This document shows, one piece after another, positions 29,483 to 35,461 of a DNA stretch of 35,461 nt. This DNA comes from an uncultured Butyrivibrio sp. (GTDB lineage: Bacteria; Bacillota; Clostridia; Lachnospirales; Lachnospiraceae): positions 1-35,461 of the forward strand of contig CAMJFD010000005.1 of NCBI GenBank assembly GCA_946404845.1. The letters run 5' to 3'. The notes under the pieces were generated by a model, which made no database searches, was not told the DNA's origin, and saw only the letters and a program-made list of their open reading frames with translations. How positions within the stretch are numbered: the stretch's first letter is position 1; every line of letters begins with the position of its first letter. The position numbers and the translations under genes are program-made.

Positions 29483-30925
29483 ATGAATATTACACTAGAT
29501 ACAAGCGTTTCAATAATTACCGTTTTCCTACAGGGGCTAATCAGCTTCTTTTCCCCATGTGTTCTTCCACTTCTCCCAGTATATATGGGATACCTTGCCG
29601 GCGGAACAGCAGTGAGAGATGAGAACAATCAGGTTCACTATAATAGAAAAAAAGTTCTTCTTAACACAATATTTTTTGTAATAGGTGTAAGCTTTGCATT
29701 CTTCCTTCTAGGATTTGGAATGAGCGCCATAGGACGATTCTTTAGTGGCAATCAGATGATTTTTACCAGAATAGGTGCTGTAATCGTAATTCTATTTGGT
29801 CTCTATCAGCTCGGAATCTTTGGTAGTAACAGACTTCTGAATTCCGAAGTGAGACTTCCTTTTTCTATGGAAAAAATGTCAATGTCTCCAATAACAGCTG
29901 TAATTATGGGATTCGTTTTGAGCTTTGCCTGGAGTCCATGTGTAGGACCAATACTTTCATCAGTACTTATTATGGCTGCTACGACAGGAACTTCTGGCGC
30001 AGGATTCCTTCTAATCGGTATCTACACACTTGGATATATAATTCCATTCCTGTTAGTTGGACTATTCACAACCGGGCTCATAGAATTCTTTAGCAAACAC
30101 AAATCTATTGTCAAATATACTGTAAAATTAGGCGGCGTCCTGATGATCATAATGGGAATACTCATGTTCTCAGGTCATCTTGGGAATATTTCAAATTCAC
30201 TCGCAGCAATATCTGGAGGAAGCAGTGCAACCGTATCAGAAAATTCTGCCAAAAATAATGCAAATAATAGCGATATGTCTTCAATAGCTGGTTCAAACTC
30301 ATCACAGACAGACTATGACACTGTTGTAGATGTTGAAGATGGGTCTATTGAAATCCAGGAATCTGCTGATGAATCTACAAGTGCACAGGATGAAAGTTCA
30401 TCAACAAATACAGAATCCAGTACAGCATCAGATTCATCCAATACCGAAACCACAGATGAATCTGATACATCAGCTTCAGACAATAGCACTTTAGTAGCAG
30501 CACCAGACTTTTCTCTAGTAGATCAGTATGGCAACATACACAGCCTTTCTGACTATAAAGGAAAAGTTGTATTCCTTAACTTTTGGGCTACATGGTGTCC
30601 GCCATGCAATTCAGAAATGCCAGATATTCAGGAATTGTATGACAAATACTCAGCTGATCCAAACTCAGAAGTTGCAATACTTTCAGTTGCCTTTCCTGAT
30701 TATGGAACAGAGACAAGTGTCGATGGTATCAAGGAGTTTCTTGATTCAAACGGCTATACATATCCAGTACTAATGGACGAAAATGCCGACCTTTTGCTCA
30801 GCTATTATATTACAGCCTATCCAACAACATTTATAATAAACGCTGATGGATACATACTAGGCTATATTCCTGGTGCAATGGACAAAGAAACCATGGAAAG
30901 CGTAATTGCCCAAGCACTTGAGTAA
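29483..30925 (+). CDS. CcdA-like membrane protein fused through a Ser/Thr/Asp linker to a TlpA/ResA-like thioredoxin domain
   Basis: GLISFFSPCVLPLLPVYMGYLAGG, FAWSPCVGPILSSVL; C-terminus FSLVDQYGNIHSLSDYKGKVVFLNFWATWCPPCNSEMP. Confidence 0.94.
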   Translation: MNITLDTSVSIITVFLQGLISFFSPCVLPLLPVYMGYLAGGTAVRDENNQVHYNRKKVLLNTIFFVIGVSFAFFLLGFGMSAIGRFFSGNQMIFTRIGAVIVILFGLYQLGIFGSNRLLNSEVRLPFSMEKMSMSPITAVIMGFVLSFAWSPCVGPILSSVLIMAATTGTSGAGFLLIGIYTLGYIIPFLLVGLFTTGLIEFFSKHKSIVKYTVKLGGVLMIIMGILMFSGHLGNISNSLAAISGGSSATVSENSAKNNANNSDMSSIAGSNSSQTDYDTVVDVEDGSIEIQESADESTSAQDESSSTNTESSTASDSSNTETTDESDTSASDNSTLVAAPDFSLVDQYGNIHSLSDYKGKVVFLNFWATWCPPCNSEMPDIQELYDKYSADPNSEVAILSVAFPDYGTETSVDGIKEFLDSNGYTYPVLMDENADLLLSYYITAYPTTFIINADGYILGYIPGAMDKETMESVIAQALE

Positions 30926-31072
30926 TAAATTGCAAAGGCGGAGTTTAAGTTTTTTCCGACGGAAGCATAACAGTTGGAGCCCTGCTTATAATCGAGATTA
31001 TTATTGGAATTCTGTACTAAGTGACAAAGAGGAGAATAACGAATAACCATAATACTAAGGGGGAAAAATACA

Positions 31073-31915
31073 ATGGTACACGTACTATCTGATAGCACAT
31101 GCGATTTATCTGATGAATTGATCAAGAAATACAATATAACGATTATCCCATTATACGTGCGTCTTGGTGATGATGAATATAAGGACGGCGTAAATATAAT
31201 TCCAGATGAGTTATATAAATGGTCTGATGAGCATGGAGAAACGCCTAAAACAGCCGCTCCAAGCGTAGCTGACATAGAATCATATTTAGAAAAAGACAGT
31301 GAAGATGAATATATCATTTTTACCATATCGTCATCAATGTCTGCGTGTTTCAATAATTGCAGGCTTGCAGCCGATGATCTGGACATGTCAGAACGGGTAT
31401 TTCCAATAGATTCAGCGAATCTTTCAACAGGAATAGGTCTGCAAATCTTAAGAGCTGCAGAACTTGCCCTTGAAGGCAAAAAAGCTGCTGAAATAGTGTG
31501 CGAAATAGAAAGCCTTAAGGATAAAGTTCGAGCAAGCTTTGTAATCGATACACTTACATATCTCTACAGAGGCGGCAGATGTTCAGGCGTTGCAGCACTT
31601 GTAGGTTCTGCTCTAAAGCTCCATCCTCGTATAGCTGTAGAAAACGGTGCTATGCATCCAGAAAAGAAATATCGCGGAAATAGCTCTAAATATGTTATGG
31701 ACTATGTCAAAGACATGGAAGAGCCGCTAAAATCATCCAGAAGAGATCGAGTATTTATCACACATTCTGGATGTAATCCAGAAATAGTAGATCGAGTAAG
31801 AGCATACCTTGAAAGTCTGGATCACTTCGATGAAATTCTTGAAACCAGAGCCGGTGCAGTAGTTTCATCACACTGCGGCCCAGGAACTTTAGGTGTACTA
31901 TTTATTGAAGGCTAA
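31073..31915 (+). CDS. DegV family protein
   Basis: VLSDSTCDLSDELIKKYNITIIPLYV...FTISSSMSACFNNCRLAA...RGGRCSGVAALVGSALKLHPRI. Confidence 0.93.
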   Translation: MVHVLSDSTCDLSDELIKKYNITIIPLYVRLGDDEYKDGVNIIPDELYKWSDEHGETPKTAAPSVADIESYLEKDSEDEYIIFTISSSMSACFNNCRLAADDLDMSERVFPIDSANLSTGIGLQILRAAELALEGKKAAEIVCEIESLKDKVRASFVIDTLTYLYRGGRCSGVAALVGSALKLHPRIAVENGAMHPEKKYRGNSSKYVMDYVKDMEEPLKSSRRDRVFITHSGCNPEIVDRVRAYLESLDHFDEILETRAGAVVSSHCGPGTLGVLFIEG

Positions 31916-32044
31916 TTTTATAGTTGTTTACTTATAACAAATAATCTAAACGTATAGAGAAGTATGGAGAAATATGGGAATAATAAGAAAATTGGGCAAC
32001 TATTATTAAATGCATAAATCGTTTTTTAATTAAGAGGAAATTGT

Positions 32045-32740
32045 ATGAAAATACTGTTTATAGGTAATAGCCACACATATATGAATGACATGCCAAAACT
32101 TGTACAAGAGATGATTGAAACTGTTAAGGATGATGTATGTGAAGTGGTTATGATGGCCTACTCGGCCAGATCTTTGAAGTGGCATGTAAATGAAGAATAT
32201 TTTTCAGTACGTTTCAATATACTTTATGGAAAATATAATTTCTGCGTGATTCAGGAACAAGCACATCCAATGGCGGAGGAACATGATACAGCCGTGTATG
32301 CTAACCAGATTATTGAATGGTGCAAAAAAGCAAAAACTATTCCGATCATATTTGAGCCTTGGGCCGAAAAAAATAGTCCGGAGATTCAAAATGAAATGAA
32401 TCGTAGATATCGTAGTTTAGCCCACAAAGAGAATGTATTATTAGCTCCAATTGGTGAGGTATGGAGTTCCGTTTATAAAGAAATAAAGAATCAATTTGAT
32501 GTAGATTTATATTATAAGGACGGCTCGCATGCTTCATATGTAGGAGACTATTTAGTAGCAATGGTCTTAACAAAAGTAATAACAAATAAACTACCAGCTA
32601 TTGATAGCCTAAAAGCATATGATTTTACTATACCCGAAAGTGATTTTATTCCGGTTAATGAAAATCCAGAGGATGAAGTGAGATTTGTATCATCGGAAAT
32701 AAGTGAAGTAATAAGAAAGAATATAATGCTTGTTTGTTGA
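32045..32740 (+). CDS. SGNH-hydrolase/DUF4886-like protein
   Basis: MKILFIGNSHTYMNDMPKLV...YNFCVIQEQAH...DGSHASYVGDYLVA. Confidence 0.75.
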   Translation: MKILFIGNSHTYMNDMPKLVQEMIETVKDDVCEVVMMAYSARSLKWHVNEEYFSVRFNILYGKYNFCVIQEQAHPMAEEHDTAVYANQIIEWCKKAKTIPIIFEPWAEKNSPEIQNEMNRRYRSLAHKENVLLAPIGEVWSSVYKEIKNQFDVDLYYKDGSHASYVGDYLVAMVLTKVITNKLPAIDSLKAYDFTIPESDFIPVNENPEDEVRFVSSEISEVIRKNIMLVC

Positions 32741-32829
32741 GGATATAGATAACTCCAAGTTTATCGGAATGTATGGTGGAATGTTATAACGGAAGGTATT
32801 ATAGGACTTCATATTTGTGAGGTAAGAAC

Positions 32830-33258
32830 ATGGAGTATGTTAGAGACAGAAAAAGCAATGTTTCATTTAGTTTGCATGATAGCAGGATATTAAATATGGA
32901 AATAATCAGAGACACTTTGTCTTTGAAGTTAGATCGAATATATCAAATTGCTGACGATGAAGAAAAATGGCATCAAGGAATAATTGAATTTACAAGAGTT
33001 GATATAGATGAGTGCGACATAATGATGTTTAACACTCCTTATGGATATAATGGAGAGAAATCTTTTTCTGGAAAATCATTATCTGTTGAAGAGTTTAATG
33101 CAAAATTTCCAAATGCCGAGTTCGAAATTGTTACGGAAGGATATAATGGATATGATACAGTATTTCAGGGATGGATATGGCAAAACGACGATGATCCGTT
33201 ATTTGGAATTATGCGAATATGGAATATGGGTGATATGATATATCGTATAATCGAATGA
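32830..33258 (+). CDS. Hypothetical protein (142 aa)
   Basis: Intact ORF with plausible upstream RBS (gaggtaag). Confidence 0.6.
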   Translation: MEYVRDRKSNVSFSLHDSRILNMEIIRDTLSLKLDRIYQIADDEEKWHQGIIEFTRVDIDECDIMMFNTPYGYNGEKSFSGKSLSVEEFNAKFPNAEFEIVTEGYNGYDTVFQGWIWQNDDDPLFGIMRIWNMGDMIYRIIE

Positions 33259-33287
33259 AGGAATTAATATGGATATAGAAAGAACGT

Positions 33288-33482
33288 TTGAGTAAAGTAG
33301 ACTCACCTAAAGCTGTGCAGTTTAGAAAAAGGGCAAACACAATTATTGACTACGATCCCTCAGCTAATAAAACAAAAAGTTTTTTCGCAGATGTTCAAAA
33401 TAAATTGCATTATGCAGTTCATGGCCATACAGCAGCCGAATTAATTGTTGAAAGGGCTGATGCCGAAAATTGTTATATTTGA
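33288..33482 (+). pseudogene. RhuM-family C-terminal fragment
   Basis: SPKAVQFRKRANTIIDYDPSANKTKSFFADVQNKLHYAVHGHTAAELIVERADAE resembles the RhuM C-terminal region; no upstream N-terminus. Confidence 0.7.
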
Positions 33483-33645
33483 AAAAGGAGCTAAGGAACG
33501 ACGAGTATATTTTGATGCAAAAACAAAAGTGCATCTCCGAAACTATTTAGATTCTAGAATTGATTCAAACAATGCTTTATTTGTTACGTTAGATTCACCA
33601 TTTGATAGATTAAAGGATACTTTTATTAAACAAAAAAGCAAGTAA
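33460..33645 (+). pseudogene. Tyrosine recombinase (integrase) internal fragment
   Basis: IVIFEKGAKERRVYFDAKTKVHLRNYLDSRIDSNNALFVTLDSPFDRLK resembles XerC/D-type integrase; catalytic C-terminus missing. Confidence 0.7.
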
Positions 33646-33804
33646 AGCAGGTCTGTTTTTAATTATAGTAGGTAGTCTGGCACAGATAATTGCACAATTT
33701 CTCTAAATCTTCAAATTGAGATTGAATTTGCCGAATTGATGAGGAGTGTCGGATCAAGTGGAATCCGAGTGGCACTCTGAGTTATACGAAAACTGAATAT
33801 ATGT

Positions 33805-33833
33805 TTGACGATAAAGAGCGGTAATGGTAATAT
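33805..33833 (+). promoter_or_regulatory. Predicted promoter of the antitoxin-like RNA
   Basis: TTGACG (33805-33810), 17-bp spacer, TAATAT (33828-33833). Confidence 0.6.
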
Positions 33834-33840
33834 TATATTA

Positions 33841-33930
33841 ATTAAAGGTGCTACCGGTAGACGGTTAGTCCTATGTATAATTGATTAGTTAAAATAACCG
33901 CTCAACTTACCAGGCTGGGGCGGTTATTTT
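33841..33930 (+). ncRNA. Predicted antitoxin-like RNA converging on the toxin 3' end
   Basis: Starts near aaaGGTGCTACCGGTAGACGGTTAGTCC, ends at the shared hairpin aaaataaccgc...gcggttatttt. Confidence 0.5.
33891..33930. terminator. Bidirectional terminator shared by toxin mRNA and antitoxin-like RNA
   Basis: aaaataaccgctcaacttaccaggctggggcggttatttt. Confidence 0.8.
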
Positions 33931-34025
33931 TGTGTCTTGGAATCATGCTTGCCAAACATGTAACCAAGACTAAAGAAAGTCGCACACAGTGCAAGCACTG
34001 CGATAAGGTCACTAATGGTGAGCAT
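33924..34025 (-). CDS. Putative holin-like type I toxin peptide (Hol-Tox-like, 33 aa)
   Basis: Minus-strand translation MLTISDLIAVLALCATFFSLGYMFGKHDSKTQK; RBS ggaggt upstream of ATG; stop lies in the terminator stem. Absent from the supplied ORF track because it is short. Confidence 0.85.
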   Translation of the reverse strand: MLTISDLIAVLALCATFFSLGYMFGKHDSKTQK

Positions 34026-34140
34026 AAGCAAGTACCTCCAACAAAGATTTCTCAAAAGAGATTTCTATGATAAACAGAGGTCACAGTCCTCCGATTGAAG
34101 GACTAACCGCCTACCGTGATTACTGGTAGCACCAAAAACG

Positions 34141-34169
34141 ATTATATCGAACATACATTCGCAAGTCAA
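34141..34169 (-). promoter_or_regulatory. Predicted toxin promoter
   Basis: On the minus strand: TTGACT, 17 bp, TATAAT (34169-34141), then cgtttttGGTGCTACC. Confidence 0.75.
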
Positions 34170-34253
34170 TGACAAATGGAATGATTTGTAGGGATGATAT
34201 GAAAGTTGACAGAAAAATACATTATTACTGACGATTACAGTGTTGGAGGAAGA

Positions 34254-35279
34254 GTGAAAAAACCAAATAAACTGCAGCGTGGAGATACAATTGCTACAAT
34301 TAGTCCATCTTGGGGATGTGCTGGGACCCCACGTGTGATATGGCAATACAAATTGGGATGTGAAAGACTTAAAAAATTGGGACTAAATGTGATAGCTGCA
34401 CCCAATTCAATGAAAGGTACAGCGTATTTGGATCAAAACCCGCAGGCCAGGGCAGAAGATATAAACTGGGCTTTTGAAAACAAGGACGTAAAGGCCATTA
34501 TCAGTAATATTGGTGGGAATGATTCAGCACGTTTATTTCCGTATTTGTCAAAAAATATTATAAAAAATAATCCAAAAATCTTTTGCGGATATTCGGATGT
34601 TATGTCATTGCATCTTTTTTGTTATAGGCTTGGACTTATGACATTTTATGGTGATAATCTGTTAACCACGATAGCAGAGAATCCCAGATGGCATCCTTAT
34701 AGTGAATATTGGTTTAAGTAAACCTTTTTTGACGCTTCACCTATAGGCGAAATCTTTCCTTCAGATGAATGGTCATACGATCCTAACAAACATACTGATA
34801 AATCTTATACTAAAACGTTTATTTTAAACAAAGGTATTGGGAAAATTCAAGGGGAAGGCATAGCCAGAGGAAAACTATTTGGAGGTCACGGAGATTTAAT
34901 ACATATTAAAGATAGCAATGGCCAGTTTTTGGTTAGAGATGAAGACTTTATGGGTTCAATACTTTTCTTTGAAGATATACCTGAAGTTTCTGATGTTAAT
35001 TATATAAAGTGTTTTTTTGATTGTTTAGGGGAAAGAGGTTATTTGCATTTGGTAAATGGAATAATAATTGGAAAAATGCGTTCTCCTAATAGTTTTAAGC
35101 CATATATAAATGCAATAAAGGAAATAGTTGCAGAAAAATATGGACTACCTAATTTACCGATATTGTATGATATGAATTTTGGGCATTCATCACCTATTTT
35201 CATATTGCCTTATGGTGCAATGGCTGAATTAGATGTTGATAATCTAAAGTTCACAATTTTGGAAAATGGAGTTATGTGA
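34254..35279 (+). pseudogene. S66 LD-carboxypeptidase/MccF-like protein interrupted by an in-frame TAA (34719-34721)
   Basis: VKKPNKLQRGDTIATISPSWGCAGTPRV...KAIISNIGGNDSARLFPYL...FCGYSDVMSLHLFCYRLGLMTFYGDN; after TAA the same frame continues TFFDASPIGEIFPSDEWSYDP...GKLFGGHGDLIHI...GSILFFEDIPEV...GHSSPIFILPYGAMAELDVD. GTG start with ggagga RBS. Confidence 0.88.
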
Positions 35280-35424
35280 AGTTCTTTCCAGAATTGGGAC
35301 TTACAAAAATTTTTCCAGATATTAGAAAGACAACATTACTAACTCCAAAGCCATGGAAACCACCAATAAAGAAATTTATTGATTACAATTAGAGTTTATC
35401 TCATAATCAAAGGAGAATACGGAA

Positions 35425-35461
35425 ATGAAAAAAGAAGAATTTATACAATCAATGAACGATA
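35425..35461 (+). CDS. Start of a CDS truncated by the window edge
   Basis: aaggagaatacggaaATGAAAAAAGAAGAATTTATACAATCAATG. Confidence 0.5.
   Translation, partial: MKKEEFIQSMND

Noticed and set aside
30926-31040. Hydrophobic peptide SDGSITVGALLIIEIIIGILY between CcdA-TlpA and degV
   Set aside because: No start codon in frame (TAA just upstream) and too short to support as a gene; possible remnant only.
1-35461. tRNA/rRNA genes or complete transposons
   Set aside because: No cloverleaf, rRNA-like sequence or intact transposase recognised by eye; only the integrase fragment at about 33460-33645.

Overview
AT-rich, gene-dense window that looks like a rumen/gut Lachnospiraceae (Butyrivibrio/Pseudobutyrivibrio-like; inferred from gene content, not searched). 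Ordinary content: pncB, L,D-transpeptidase, GNAT, GGDEF protein, GH5 lipoprotein, glutaredoxin-like protein, DUF4230-like protein, inositol monophosphatase, HelD-like helicase, GH51 arabinofuranosidase, domain-permuted GH3, MCP, CDF transporter, CcdA-TlpA fusion, DegV and DUF4886/SGNH-like protein. Main second-look items: (1) about 770 bp of non-coding DNA (26992-27762) made of two adjacent, very regular tandem arrays of diverged stem-loops: 5 units at a 72-73 bp period, then 8-9 units at a 51-53 bp period; (2) a hidden type I toxin-antitoxin-like locus (33805-34169) with a 33-aa hydrophobic peptide on the minus strand, convergent promoters, a shared bidirectional terminator and near-identical transcript starts; it is missing from the ORF track; (3) a TIR-TM-beta-propeller gene divergent from a TM-Rossmann-RyR / orphan / nicotinate phosphoribosyltransferase gene set, a candidate NAD- or nucleotide-centred signalling or conflict locus; (4) a 100-bp duplication with an inverted joint that breaks the TIR gene, and whose exact removal restores the frame; (5) single in-frame stops splitting an MCP and an S66 peptidase; (6) chains of perfect palindromes and a dispersed GC-rich repeat in intergenic DNA; (7) a RhuM-integrase fragment mosaic. 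All family calls are from reading translations; no database search was run.
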